Origin: Oceanisphaera sp. IT1-181
Lineage (GTDB): Bacteria > Pseudomonadota > Gammaproteobacteria > Enterobacterales > Aeromonadaceae
NCBI RefSeq assembly: GCF_033807535.1
Contig: NZ_CP136856.1
Coordinates: 2,909,001 to 2,973,000 of the forward strand
DNA length: 64,000 nucleotides
Direction of reading: 5' to 3'
How positions within the stretch are numbered: the first letter of the stretch is position 1; the number at the start of each line of letters is the position of its first letter. The position numbers and the translations under genes were made by a program. The notes under the pieces were generated by a model. The model saw only the letters and a list, made by a program, of their open reading frames with translations. It ran no database searches and had not been told where the DNA came from. Shown piece by piece: positions 7,929 through 16,571 of the stretch.

Positions 7929-9969
7929 TGCCACACCTGCCCGCCTGTTTAACAAAGTATTGATTGCCAATCGTGGTGAAATTGCCTGTCGTATTATTCG
8001 TACCTGTCGGCGATTGGGCATTAGTACCGTGGCCGTTTATTCCGCCGCCGACACTGAGGCCTTGCATGTCACCTTGGCCGATGAAGCCTGGTATTTAGGC
8101 CCAGCCCCCGCCACCGACAGTTATTTGCGCCCTGATTTGTTATTGAACATCGCTAAGGCCAGCGGTGCCGAGGCCATACATCCGGGTTACGGTTTTTTAT
8201 CGGAAAATGCCAATTTTGCTCAGGCCTGTGCCGAGCAAGGCGTCGTTTTTATTGGCCCACCTGCAGCAGCAATCAGCGCCATGGGCTCAAAGTCTGCCGC
8301 CAAACACTTAATGACTGCCGCAGGGGTGCCAGTGGTGCCGGGCTTTCATGAAGATGAACAAGACCCGATACACTTGCGCCAAGCGGCCGAACGCTGTGGC
8401 TTTCCGCTGTTACTTAAGGCAGTGGCGGGCGGCGGCGGTAAAGGCATGCGCTTGGTGCAGCAACTGAGTGAATTTGATGAGGCGCTAGCGGCCGCTAAGC
8501 GCGAAGCCAAGGCCGCCTTTGGTGACGATGCTATGCTCTTGGAGCGCTACCTTCCAGAAGCTCGCCATATAGAAGTACAAGTGTTTTGCGATCAATTTGG
8601 CCAAGGAATGTATTTAGCCGATCGCGACTGTTCACTGCAAAGGCGCCAGCAAAAGGTACTTGAAGAAGCGCCTGCGCCTAACTTGGCCCCGCACATAGCG
8701 GCGGCCATGGGTGAGGCGGCGGTGCGCGCCGCACTGGCCATAGACTATTGCGGAGCTGGCACGGTGGAGTTTTTATATCTCGACGATGGCCAGTTTTTCT
8801 TTATGGAAATGAACACTCGCTTGCAAGTGGAGCATCCAGTGACCGAGCTGGTCACCGGCTTAGACTTAGTTGATTGGCAGTTGCAGATTGCCGCTGGCCT
8901 GCCCTTACCGCTTAGCCAAGAACAAGTGCAGATCCACGGTCATGCCATAGAGGCACGCATTTATGCAGAAGATCCCGCTCAGCAGTTTTTGCCGGCGAGC
9001 GGCAGCTTGCACTATTTGCATGAGCCACCTCTACATGAGCCGCTCATTTTTAATCCCGTTGAGGGTAACCAAGACCCGGTGATCCGCCTCGACACTGGCG
9101 TGCGCCAAGGCGACAGCATTGGCATTTATTACGATCCATTGATCGCCAAGTTGATCGTGTGGGCGCCCACTCGCGAGGGTGCTCTGCACCATTTAGCCCG
9201 CGCGCTGGCGCAATATCGCATTGGTGGCGTGCGCACCAACATAGGTTTTTTAAGTCGTTTGGTCGCCACCCCCGCGCTGCACAAGCCTGAGTTACACACC
9301 CGTTTTATTGCCGAGCATGAGTCAGAGCTGTTTGCGCCCGCTCCTCTAAGCCGTTCGCAACAGCTGGCCTTAGTCGGCGTGTTTTTATTGTTAAGCGAGT
9401 CAGCAGCGCAAGCGGATACCTCGCCCTTTGCTGGCAATCAAGGCTGGTGGCTAAATATGCCCACTCTACGCCAATTTGAATTAGTGCTAGATGCGCAAAG
9501 ATACCCACTGATGATCAACCCACACCCCGACCCTCAACAGAGCAATACTTGGCAAGTACAGCTTGAAGATACCCAGCACCAGCTGAGCGCTCGGTTAAGC
9601 GAAGATCGACTGGATGCGATAGTGGATCAGGTGCCGCTGCGCTGTTACGTGGCGCGTCATAAACATGAGTTGTGGCTGTTTTATCAAGGACAGCGCTTTG
9701 ATATCCAGCTATATCAGCCTCATTTTGACTCGAATATTCAAGCGACAGCCGACAGCTTAACAGCCCCTATGCCTGGGGTTATCAGCCAACTTAAGGTGGC
9801 GCTAGGTGACACAGTCGTGGCCGGACAAACCTTATTAATTATGGAGGCAATGAAGATGGAGCATGCTATTCGCGCTCCTACTGCCGGCAAAGTCGCTGAG
9901 CTCTATTATGCACAAGGCTGTCAGGTAGCCGCCGGCTGTGAGCTACTGCGCCTAGAAGCGAAGCCATAA
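7921..9969 (+). CDS. liuD: 3-methylcrotonyl-CoA carboxylase, biotin-containing (alpha) subunit
   Basis: 682 residues from the ATG at 7921, which overlaps the end of liuC and follows GGGAGGATGACA; an upstream in-frame ATG at 7879 lies inside liuC and is unlikely. Biotin carboxylase domain (about 8-455): NKVLIANRGEIACRIIRT at the start, the ATP-grasp loop GGGGKGMRLV, and EMNTRLQVEHPVTE. A linker domain follows, then a C-terminal biotinyl domain with MEAMKMEH, where the biotinyl lysine is about K645. It carboxylates biotin with bicarbonate and ATP, and LiuB transfers the carboxyl to 3-methylcrotonyl-CoA. Size and pairing with LiuB separate it from acetyl-CoA carboxylase AccC (about 450 residues, no biotinyl domain). 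Confidence 0.95.
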   Translation: MSDATPARLFNKVLIANRGEIACRIIRTCRRLGISTVAVYSAADTEALHVTLADEAWYLGPAPATDSYLRPDLLLNIAKASGAEAIHPGYGFLSENANFAQACAEQGVVFIGPPAAAISAMGSKSAAKHLMTAAGVPVVPGFHEDEQDPIHLRQAAERCGFPLLLKAVAGGGGKGMRLVQQLSEFDEALAAAKREAKAAFGDDAMLLERYLPEARHIEVQVFCDQFGQGMYLADRDCSLQRRQQKVLEEAPAPNLAPHIAAAMGEAAVRAALAIDYCGAGTVEFLYLDDGQFFFMEMNTRLQVEHPVTELVTGLDLVDWQLQIAAGLPLPLSQEQVQIHGHAIEARIYAEDPAQQFLPASGSLHYLHEPPLHEPLIFNPVEGNQDPVIRLDTGVRQGDSIGIYYDPLIAKLIVWAPTREGALHHLARALAQYRIGGVRTNIGFLSRLVATPALHKPELHTRFIAEHESELFAPAPLSRSQQLALVGVFLLLSESAAQADTSPFAGNQGWWLNMPTLRQFELVLDAQRYPLMINPHPDPQQSNTWQVQLEDTQHQLSARLSEDRLDAIVDQVPLRCYVARHKHELWLFYQGQRFDIQLYQPHFDSNIQATADSLTAPMPGVISQLKVALGDTVVAGQTLLIMEAMKMEHAIRAPTAGKVAELYYAQGCQVAAGCELLRLEAKP

Positions 9970-9980
9970 CAGGAGCTATT

Positions 9981-10130
9981 TTTTCCACGGAATGCACAGA
10001 CTAAGTACACCACTTAGCAGAGAAAATAGTTTCGCAATTTATCGTTGGTGATATTTTACCCAGTAGCTGTTCGTTCTTGCTCTTAACTTTCCGTGGCTTC
10101 CGTGACTTGTGTGTATTCCGTGGCGAAAGT
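9981..10130. repeat. REPIN-like inverted repeat element, family A
   Basis: About 150 bases between liuD and liuE. The left arm TTTTCCACGGAATGCACAG is the approximate inverse of the right arm, which on the minus strand reads TTTCGCCACGGAATACACAC and then AAGTCACGGAAGCCACGGA, with the tail AAGTTAAGAGCAAGA. The same arms and tail occur at 24220-24426 and, as a single arm, at 5402-5440. Confidence 0.65.
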
Positions 10131-10200
10131 GTCTTTAGTCTTTAAAGCTGGCTTGCTCGGTGTTGAAAGCGAGTGCCATAAAGCAGTGACAGGAGTGGTG

Positions 10201-11091
10201 ATGACGGAGTCGGTAACCCTGGTGGAAATGGCGCCGCGAGATGGCTTGCAGAACGAAGCCAGTCACGTGCCTACCGCCGTTAAAATCGAGCTGATTGAAC
10301 GCCTCGCCCACAGTGGCCTGACGCACATTGAAGCGGCCAGCTTTGTCTCACCCAAATGGGTACCACAAATGGCCGACGGCCAAGCCGTGCTGGGGGGCAT
10401 CAAGCGCCAGCCCCAGGTTATTTACAGTGCACTAACGCCTAACCTGCAAGGGTTTAAAGCTGCTCTGGCCGCTGGTGCTGACCAGGTGGCCGTGTTCACC
10501 GCCGCTTCCGAGTCCTTTTGCCAGCACAATATCAATGCCTCAATCGCCAGCAGTCTGGCGCGCTTTGCGCCGCTGTTGGCCTTGGCTAAAGAGCAAAAAA
10601 TACCAGTGCGCGGTTATGTATCTACCGTGCTGGACTGCCCTTATGAAGGCGCCATTACCCCAGCGGCGGCGGCACACGTTGCCAGCGCCTTGTATCAAAT
10701 GGGCTGTAGTGAAATTTCGCTGGGCGATACGCTGGGCACCGGCACTCCCAAGCGGGTGAACGCCCTGCTGAGCGCCGTGTGTCAGGAGGTCCCCCTGCAG
10801 CAACTAGCGGTACATTTTCACGATACCTACGGCCAGGCGCTGGCCAATATTTATGCCGCTCTGGAGCAAGGAATACGCATTATTGACAGCTCGGTGGCCG
10901 GCCTCGGCGGTTGCCCCTACGCCCCGGGGGCATCGGGCAATGTCGCCACCGAAGAAGTGGTGTATTTATTACAAGGCTTAGGTATGCTTACGCGCGTAAA
11001 TCTGGACGATCTGGTGCAGACTGGCCGCTGGATTAGCCAGCAGCTGGGCCGGCGCAACGGTTCAAAGGTAGGGTTAGCCTGGAAAAAGTGA
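10201..11091 (+). CDS. liuE: Hydroxymethylglutaryl-CoA lyase
   Basis: 296 residues from the ATG at 10201, placed five bases after AGGAG; an upstream in-frame GTG at 10093 lies in repeat sequence and is rejected. The HMGL-like TIM barrel shows VEMAPRDGLQNE at residues 8-19 (R13 and D14 are metal and substrate ligands), LGDTLGTGTP, the metal-binding VHFHDTYGQA and the catalytic-cysteine loop GLGGCPYAPGASGN. It cleaves HMG-CoA to acetoacetate and acetyl-CoA, the last step of the leucine pathway encoded by liuA-E. The cluster lacks an adjacent liuR regulator or an acetoacetyl-CoA synthetase. The divergent thiolase may use the resulting C4 unit if a CoA-transferase lies elsewhere. Confidence 0.95.
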   Translation: MTESVTLVEMAPRDGLQNEASHVPTAVKIELIERLAHSGLTHIEAASFVSPKWVPQMADGQAVLGGIKRQPQVIYSALTPNLQGFKAALAAGADQVAVFTAASESFCQHNINASIASSLARFAPLLALAKEQKIPVRGYVSTVLDCPYEGAITPAAAAHVASALYQMGCSEISLGDTLGTGTPKRVNALLSAVCQEVPLQQLAVHFHDTYGQALANIYAALEQGIRIIDSSVAGLGGCPYAPGASGNVATEEVVYLLQGLGMLTRVNLDDLVQTGRWISQQLGRRNGSKVGLAWKK

Positions 11092-11209
11092 CAGCGTTCG
11101 TACGCCGCTCATCCTTACATATAGGCAAACGTTCGGCCCTTGGGCTGGCAAGACTATTAATACTTGGGTTCGCTCTCTAAGAATCAATCAAGGTTTGACC
11201 AAAGAACGC

Positions 11210-11231
11210 GACAGATGCCCCGTCATCTGTC
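11210..11231. other. Hairpin in the liuE-cstA gap
   Basis: Perfect eight-base stem GACAGATG / CATCTGTC with loop CCCCGT, 119 bases after the liuE stop. No T-run follows, so it is not a classical terminator. A TATAAT hexamer at 11281-11286 lies between it and the transporter start and may be the -10 of the transporter promoter; no clear -35 is seen. Confidence 0.35.
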
Positions 11232-11369
11232 GGATAATTCAAGTCGTCGTGCGATGAGCTTAACCATCGATGTCTGCGGCTATAATCAAGTATTCAGTGG
11301 GTAGGTAGCGCGTGTTACCTTGCTGAGAACATTAACCAATAAGCACCTCATTAATAAGGGATTTTATAA

Positions 11370-12833
11370 ATGCTTATATTCTTTATCTGTATTACCATAC
11401 TTATTCTCGGCTATAAGTTCTATGGCCCCTTTGTTGAAAAACAAGCGGGGATAGACCCTACGGCTCGCACGCCTCAGCAGCGCCTGGATGACGGCGTTGA
11501 CTACGTTGCCATCAGCCCGGCCAGAGCATTTTTAATTCAATTTTTGAACATTGCCGGTGTCGGCCCCATTTTCGGCCCTATTCTCGGCGCCTTGTATGGT
11601 CCCATTGCCTTAGTGTGGATCGTGATTGGTAACGTGCTGGGTGGCGCGATACATGACTATTTCTCGGGTGTGATGAGCCTGAAAGAAGATGGCAAAAGTT
11701 TACCGGAAATTGCCGGCCATTATTATAACGTGGTCTTCAAGGGTATTATGCTGGTATTTACCTGCATGCTGCTGTTTTTTGTGGGTGTGGTTTTTATTAT
11801 GAGCCCAGCCGGGCTATTGAGTAACTTATCCTATTTTGAAGGTACTTTTTTAGCCGGCAACAGCTTTTGGGTATTGGTCATCCTGGGCTATTACTTTTTA
11901 GCGACCTTGCTACCTATCGATAAAATCATCACCAAGCTTTATCCGCTGTTTGGTTTGTTAATGATTGTCATGACCACCTTGATTGCCGGTGCCTTGTTAC
12001 TGGAAGCACCGCACCTGCCACAGGTAGCCGATGTATTTTCTTACTTTGATGGCCATAGCCATGATGACTTGTTAACGCCCAACCCAGATGGTTTACCCGT
12101 GTGGCCGTTATTGTTCCTGACCATCACCTGTGGCGCTATCAGTGGTTTTCACTCCACCCAATCACCCATGATTGCGCGTTGTCTGACCAATGAAAAGTAC
12201 GCTCGCCCGGTGTTTTATGGTGCCATGATGTGTGAAGGCATCGTCGCCTGTGTATGGGCGCTGGCGGGTATTGCGGCTTTCCCTGGTGGTTATGTCGAGC
12301 TGAAAGGCATGCTTGATGCAGGCGGCCCGGGCTTGGTGGTTAACCATATTGCGACCGGTTATCTGGGTGTGGTCGGTGGTGTGATGGCGATTCTGGCAGT
12401 GGCAGTGTTCCCGATTACCTCTGGCGACACGGCGTTTCGCTCATTGCGTTTAACCATTATGGATGCGTTCAAGATCTCGCAAACCACCTTGCACAGACTG
12501 GCATTGGCCGTGCCTTTGCTGGGTATCGCCTATTTCATGACTTTCCTGGATTTTGCGTTAATCTGGCGCTATTTCGCCTTCTCGAACATGCTGCTGTCCA
12601 CCAGTGTGCTGTGGTTAGCCACCAAGTACTTGTTCGACCGAGGCACGTTCCACTGGGTGGCCAGTCTGCCTGCGGTTGTCGGCACGGCTATCACCGTGTC
12701 TTACATAGCAACCAATCCCATTGGTTTCAATTTGCCACATCACTACAGCAACCCGATAGGTATAGCAACGGCTATAATCTGCTTGCTTGGCTTGGTGTTA
12801 CAGCACAAGAAACGCCCTGTTATTGCTCAGTAA
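11370..12833 (+). CDS. CstA-family transporter (carbon starvation protein A, short form)
   Basis: 487-residue multi-span membrane protein with about 12 hydrophobic segments. The N-terminal GYKFYGPFVEKQ, FLNIAGVGPIFGPILGALYGP and GAIHDYFSGVMSLKEDGKSLPEI are hallmarks of the CstA family, and CGAISGFHSTQSPMIARCL and FPITSGDTAFRSLRL lie in the second half. E. coli CstA and BtsT are about 700 residues and import peptides or pyruvate. This is the shorter form, which lacks the long C-terminal part. A ribosome site AAGGGA precedes the ATG at 11370. It stands alone: 278 bases after liuE and ended by a terminator at 12861-12890. The family is clear; the substrate is not known. Confidence 0.88.
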   Translation: MLIFFICITILILGYKFYGPFVEKQAGIDPTARTPQQRLDDGVDYVAISPARAFLIQFLNIAGVGPIFGPILGALYGPIALVWIVIGNVLGGAIHDYFSGVMSLKEDGKSLPEIAGHYYNVVFKGIMLVFTCMLLFFVGVVFIMSPAGLLSNLSYFEGTFLAGNSFWVLVILGYYFLATLLPIDKIITKLYPLFGLLMIVMTTLIAGALLLEAPHLPQVADVFSYFDGHSHDDLLTPNPDGLPVWPLLFLTITCGAISGFHSTQSPMIARCLTNEKYARPVFYGAMMCEGIVACVWALAGIAAFPGGYVELKGMLDAGGPGLVVNHIATGYLGVVGGVMAILAVAVFPITSGDTAFRSLRLTIMDAFKISQTTLHRLALAVPLLGIAYFMTFLDFALIWRYFAFSNMLLSTSVLWLATKYLFDRGTFHWVASLPAVVGTAITVSYIATNPIGFNLPHHYSNPIGIATAIICLLGLVLQHKKRPVIAQ

Positions 12834-12860
12834 ATGCCTGAGATAAATAGTAAGTGAATG

Positions 12861-12890
12861 AAAAAGGTAGCGCTTGGCGCTACCTTTTTT
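12861..12890 (+). terminator. Rho-independent terminator of the CstA-family gene
   Basis: Stem GGTAGCGC / GCGCTACC with loop TTG, followed by six T residues, 27 bases after the stop codon. Confidence 0.9.
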
Positions 12891-12958
12891 ATTGCCCGAC
12901 TACCTGCGTATGATCATGAATGCGAGGAGGTGTGTGACGGCTATAAAAATATGTTGGG

Positions 12959-13054
12959 TTTTCGTAGGTGCTAATTTATTCAGCACGGTTTTATGTTTGG
13001 TTTTAAACCATTCTGCTGCGCAGAACCGGCGAATAAATTACCGGCTACGAAAGG
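12959..13054. repeat. REPIN-like inverted repeat element, family C
   Basis: Two arms facing each other: TTTCGTAGGTGCTAATTTAT on the left and, on the minus strand, TTTCGTAGCCGGTAATTTAT continuing into TCGCCGGTTCTGCGCAGCAG on the right. A related arm lies at 30311-30365, immediately before the IS110 element. It fills most of the 343-base gap between the CstA gene and mdh; apart from the two terminators nothing else is seen there. Confidence 0.65.
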
Positions 13055-13129
13055 CTCCGCGTTGCCATAGCAAAAATTTATGGCAAAGAAGTCGGAGTGT
13101 ATTAGGCAAAGAGCAGATTCACAGAAAGC

Positions 13130-13156
13130 AAAAAGGGAGCCGAGGCTCCCTTTTTT
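13130..13156 (-). terminator. Terminator downstream of mdh (bidirectional)
   Basis: Stem GGGAGCC / GGCTCCC with loop GA, with A and T runs on both sides, so it can work on both strands. It lies 21 bases beyond the mdh stop codon. Confidence 0.9.
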
Positions 13157-13176
13157 AATGGACTGTATTCGTTATC

Positions 13177-14112
13177 TTACTTAACGAATTCCACGCCTAA
13201 TTTGATATCGCCTTTCAGCGTATCCAGCATCTTGTCCATGGCATTCTGTTCAAAAGCGCTCAGCTTGCCGTAAGGCAGCACTTTTTCTACGCCGTTTTTA
13301 CCCAGTAATACCGGTTGAGCGAAGAACTGTGCGTGTTCGCTGCCGCCGTCTACATAGGTGTATTCGATAACGTCGGCTTTACCGGACAGAGCGTCCACCA
13401 AAGACAGCGCAAAGCGACAGGCTGCTTGGCCCATAGACAGGGTAGCTGAGCCACCGCCGGCTTTGGCTTCTACCACTTCGGTACCGGCATTTTGGATGCG
13501 GTGCGTCATTTTCTCGACTTCTTCGTCGGTGAAAGAAGCGCCAGCAACCTGAGACAATAACGGCAATATGGTCACGCCGCTGTGGCCGCCAATCACGGGT
13601 ACTTTAATGTCCGCTAAGTCGATACCTTTGGCTTCGGAGATAAAGGTCTCACCGCGGATCACGTCTAGCGTGGTGATGCCGAACAGTTTTTTCTTATCGT
13701 ACACACCGGCTTTTTTCAGCACTTCGGCAGCAATCGGCACCGTAGTGTTTACCGGGTTGGTGATGATAGCGATACAAGCTGTAGGGCAAGTAGCCGCTAC
13801 TTTTTCAATCAGGTTTTTAACGATACCGGCGTTCACGTTAAACAAATCGGCACGGTCCATGCCCGGCTTGCGCGCGACACCCGCAGAGATCAGCACTATG
13901 TCAGCACCTTCCAGTGCCGGTGTTGGATCTTCACCACCAAAACCCACTACGCTCACGCCGGTAGGAATATGGCTAAGATCGGCAGCAACACCAGGGGTAA
14001 CTGGCGCGATATCATACAAGCTCAATGCAGAACCGGCTGGCAGGGTAGTTTTTAACAGCAGGGCCAGAGCTTGGCCAATACCACCGGCGGCTCCAAGTAC
14101 GGCAACTTTCAT
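13177..14112 (-). CDS. mdh: Malate dehydrogenase (NAD)
   Basis: 311 residues, nearly colinear with E. coli Mdh (312). It has the NAD-binding VAVLGAAGGIGQALALLLK at the N-terminus, the active-site loop segment GVARKPGMDRADLF with the substrate arginines, the ITNPVNTTVPIAAEVLKKAG region and the catalytic histidine in VIGGHSGVTILPL. It interconverts malate and oxaloacetate in the TCA cycle. It is read leftward as a single gene ending at the terminator 13130-13156. In E. coli mdh and argR are divergent neighbours; here the arginine transporter genes lie between them. Confidence 0.98.
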   Translation of the reverse strand: MKVAVLGAAGGIGQALALLLKTTLPAGSALSLYDIAPVTPGVAADLSHIPTGVSVVGFGGEDPTPALEGADIVLISAGVARKPGMDRADLFNVNAGIVKNLIEKVAATCPTACIAIITNPVNTTVPIAAEVLKKAGVYDKKKLFGITTLDVIRGETFISEAKGIDLADIKVPVIGGHSGVTILPLLSQVAGASFTDEEVEKMTHRIQNAGTEVVEAKAGGGSATLSMGQAACRFALSLVDALSGKADVIEYTYVDGGSEHAQFFAQPVLLGKNGVEKVLPYGKLSAFEQNAMDKMLDTLKGDIKLGVEFVK

Positions 14113-14310
14113 AGCTAAACTCCGTTATTATTTGAATTGTGATACGTTTCCTAATGCTTTAGCAACATAACGAAAGCACTGTAAAAACACAATAGTTAAG
14201 ATAATGTGAAGCCTTTGTTTGTGAGAGCCATGGCGTTATCTCACGCCTTTCTCGCTCTTAATCTAGTTCCTTGTCTAGCGCTTGATCTAAAGGGCAGACA
14301 AGGCGACCAC

Positions 14311-15021
14311 TTATTGTTGGGTTTGAAATTGTAGTGCACGTTTCTCTAAGCGACGAAAAGCCAAGGTTAATAGACCATTCAAGAGTAGATAAATAGCGCC
14401 CGCTAAGCCGAATATCGCCAAGGTATCGTAGGTCTGGCCATTAAGCCGCTGGGCTAAGCCCATGATCTCCATAATGGAGATAGTGCTGGCCAAAGAGCTG
14501 CCCTTCAGCACCAACACCACTTCATTGGAATAAGCGGGAATAACACGGCGCATGGCATGGCGCAATTTCACGCTCAAGGTTTGCCAGTTATTCATGCCTA
14601 ACGCTTGGCAGGCCAGGGTTTCGCCTTTGGGCACAGCTTCCAGCGCACCTTTAAATAGGCGGCAGGTATAAGCGCCGGCGTTCATGCCCAAGGCCAAGAT
14701 GGCACAAAACATCGGCTCGCGCAGGTAGGTCCACGCCCAGCTGTTTTTAATCCAGTCAAACTGCGCTGGTCCGTAATAAATTAAAAAAATCTGCACCAAC
14801 AAAGGCGTGCCGGTGAGCAATAGTAAATAGCCCTCAGTTAGCTGTGCCAATACCGGAATACGCCGTTCTAATACCCAGGTTAAGCTCAACGCTATCACCA
14901 AGCCCAGCAATAAGCCGGCACCGGTAATTTGCAGCGTAATGTTAACCCCTTGTAATAAGGTTGGCAGGTAGCCAAACCAGTCGGGCATACCCGCAGAGTT
15001 CGAGAACAGCCAATCAGTCAT
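14311..15021 (-). CDS. artM: Arginine ABC transporter permease, ArtM type
   Basis: 236-residue amino-acid ABC permease of the HisM/ArtM family with about five membrane segments. The coupling motif, here GALEAVPKGETLACQALGM, is the EAA loop that contacts the ATPase. It overlaps artQ by eight bases, so the two permeases are coupled and probably form the ArtQM heterodimer. It is the last gene of the leftward artP-artJ-artQ-artM cluster. Assignment to arginine rests on similarity of the set to E. coli Art proteins and on the adjacent argR. A histidine or general basic amino acid transporter is the alternative. Confidence 0.85.
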   Translation of the reverse strand: MTDWLFSNSAGMPDWFGYLPTLLQGVNITLQITGAGLLLGLVIALSLTWVLERRIPVLAQLTEGYLLLLTGTPLLVQIFLIYYGPAQFDWIKNSWAWTYLREPMFCAILALGMNAGAYTCRLFKGALEAVPKGETLACQALGMNNWQTLSVKLRHAMRRVIPAYSNEVVLVLKGSSLASTISIMEIMGLAQRLNGQTYDTLAIFGLAGAIYLLLNGLLTLAFRRLEKRALQFQTQQ

Positions 15022-15661
15022 AACGGGTTACTCGCGTGCGCAATCGTTGTAGCCCTTGCTGGCTGACCACTGTGATCACTAAATAGATAAGTGCTGCTAT
15101 GCCATACCAAGTAAAAGGTTCATAGGTACGAGAAGCCACGGCTTTGGCTTGATACATTAAATCGTGCACGCCAATCAAAGACACCAAGGCGGTGTCTTTG
15201 AGCAGCACCAACCACTGGTTACCAAGGCCTGGCAGTGCATGGCGCCACATTTGGGGCAAGGTAATGTGCATAAAGGTATAAAGCGCCGGCAAGCCCAGCG
15301 CTTGAGCCGCTTGGCGCTGACCTTTATCCACCGCATTCAGCGCACCACGCAGCGTTTGCGCCGAATAAGCAGCAAATAACAGAGAAAGCGCCGTTACCCC
15401 ACACCAAAAGGGGCTGAACTCAATGTACTGATCGGTTATTAAAAACAGTATTTGAGTGGAGCCAAAATAGATAAAAAATACCACTAGGATTTCTGGCAAG
15501 CCACGCAACACGGTAGACAGCGCATTAGCTGGCCAGCGCAACAGCGCAAAGCGGCTCATCTCGGCGCCACACAACAAAATGGCCAGCACTAACCCAATCG
15601 CCAATGACGTCAATGCCAGCCCCAAGGTCATCAGGCTGGCATTCATTAGGTGAGTGAGCAT
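15014..15661 (-). CDS. artQ: Arginine ABC transporter permease, ArtQ type
   Basis: 215-residue inner-membrane permease with about five spans and the coupling motif GALNAVDKGQRQAAQALGL. The RGLPEILVVFFIYFG segment is typical of polar amino-acid permeases. It starts one base after the artJ stop and overlaps artM by eight bases, a tight translational arrangement. It is a little shorter than E. coli ArtQ (238). It forms the membrane channel with ArtM for substrate delivered by ArtJ. The alternative is a permease of a related histidine or lysine-arginine-ornithine system. Confidence 0.85.
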   Translation of the reverse strand: MLTHLMNASLMTLGLALTSLAIGLVLAILLCGAEMSRFALLRWPANALSTVLRGLPEILVVFFIYFGSTQILFLITDQYIEFSPFWCGVTALSLLFAAYSAQTLRGALNAVDKGQRQAAQALGLPALYTFMHITLPQMWRHALPGLGNQWLVLLKDTALVSLIGVHDLMYQAKAVASRTYEPFTWYGIAALIYLVITVVSQQGLQRLRTRVTRYD

Positions 15662-15662
15662 A

Positions 15663-16397
15663 TTACTTAGGGAAGTACTGTTGATGGAGCTTGTCGTAAG
15701 TACCGTTTTCTTTTAACTGGCTCAAGCCTTGGTTAATTTGCTCTAGCAATACCTGATTACCCTTGGTCACGGCGATACCAAAGCCGGTGCCAAAGTAGTC
15801 ATCATCGGTAATGCGTTCGCCCAATACCGCATAACCTTCGTTTTTCGCCAGCCAATCACCCACGACTGCGGTATCGGCAAACACCGCATTAATACGGCCA
15901 TTGCTCATATCGAGCAGCGCATCTTGCACACTTTGATAGGGGCGTGCCGTCATGCCGTTGGCTTCTAGCTTATCTTGAATGTATTTTTGGTGAGAAGTAC
16001 CGTTTTGTACGCCCACGGTATCTTTTTGTAGCTGGTCTAATTTTTCAAACTTATTAGTTGGCGTCACAAATACTGCGGAGTTTTCGTAATAAATATCACT
16101 GAAGTCCACCTGCTTGGCGCGCTCGGGTGTAATGTCCATGGCAGCAATGGCGGCGTTGTAACGACGAAACTTAAGGCTTGGGATCAAGCTGTCGAAGGCT
16201 TGATTATGAAAGCTGCACTCCATTTTCTGCACTTCACAAATGGCTTTCGCTAAGTCGATATCAAAGCCTTGCATCTCGTTGTTTTCATCAACGAATTCAA
16301 AGGGCGCATAAGCCGCATTGGTCACAAACTTCACTTCCTCAGCTTGTGCTAATCCGGTACTGGTTAACAATGCCACCGCTAATAATGTCTTGTTCAT
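15663..16397 (-). CDS. artJ: Periplasmic arginine-binding protein
   Basis: 244 residues with a short Sec signal (MNKTLLAVALLTSTGLAQA, cleaved before EEV) and a type II solute-binding fold. NAAYAPFEFVDENNEMQGFDIDLAKAI begins domain 1, AAMDITPERAKQVDFSDIYYENSAVFV is the hinge segment, and TVGVQNGTS and AVFADTAVVGDWL lie in domain 2. This matches ArtJ/ArtI of E. coli in length and order. It should capture L-arginine in the periplasm and hand it to ArtQM. The 174-base gap to artP holds a stem GGGCAGCTT / AAGCTGCCC (16434-16458). The stem lacks a T-run and may be an mRNA processing or stabilising hairpin that raises binding-protein expression. Confidence 0.88.
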   Translation of the reverse strand: MNKTLLAVALLTSTGLAQAEEVKFVTNAAYAPFEFVDENNEMQGFDIDLAKAICEVQKMECSFHNQAFDSLIPSLKFRRYNAAIAAMDITPERAKQVDFSDIYYENSAVFVTPTNKFEKLDQLQKDTVGVQNGTSHQKYIQDKLEANGMTARPYQSVQDALLDMSNGRINAVFADTAVVGDWLAKNEGYAVLGERITDDDYFGTGFGIAVTKGNQVLLEQINQGLSQLKENGTYDKLHQQYFPK

Positions 16398-16571
16398 CGG
16401 TTAAATATCCTTATTGTTATTTTGCCATTTGGGCAGCTTTAAGTCATAAGCTGCCCATTGAAATTGATCTTTTTAAAGATTTTCGCCTGGGTTGAAATGC
16501 GAGAACAAGTGTTCGCCTACAAAATACCGAACTGTGTTGTCCGCTTCACTCTCTACTCTTCACATGAATAA

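Noticed and set aside
13568..14170. 200-residue ORF on the plus strand
   Set aside because: It is antisense to mdh, a certain gene with full-length homology; a shadow of its codon use.
16434..16458. Hairpin in the artP-artJ gap as a terminator
   Set aside because: The stem is good, but no T-run follows on the minus strand and the two genes belong to one transporter; a processing or stabilising role is more likely.
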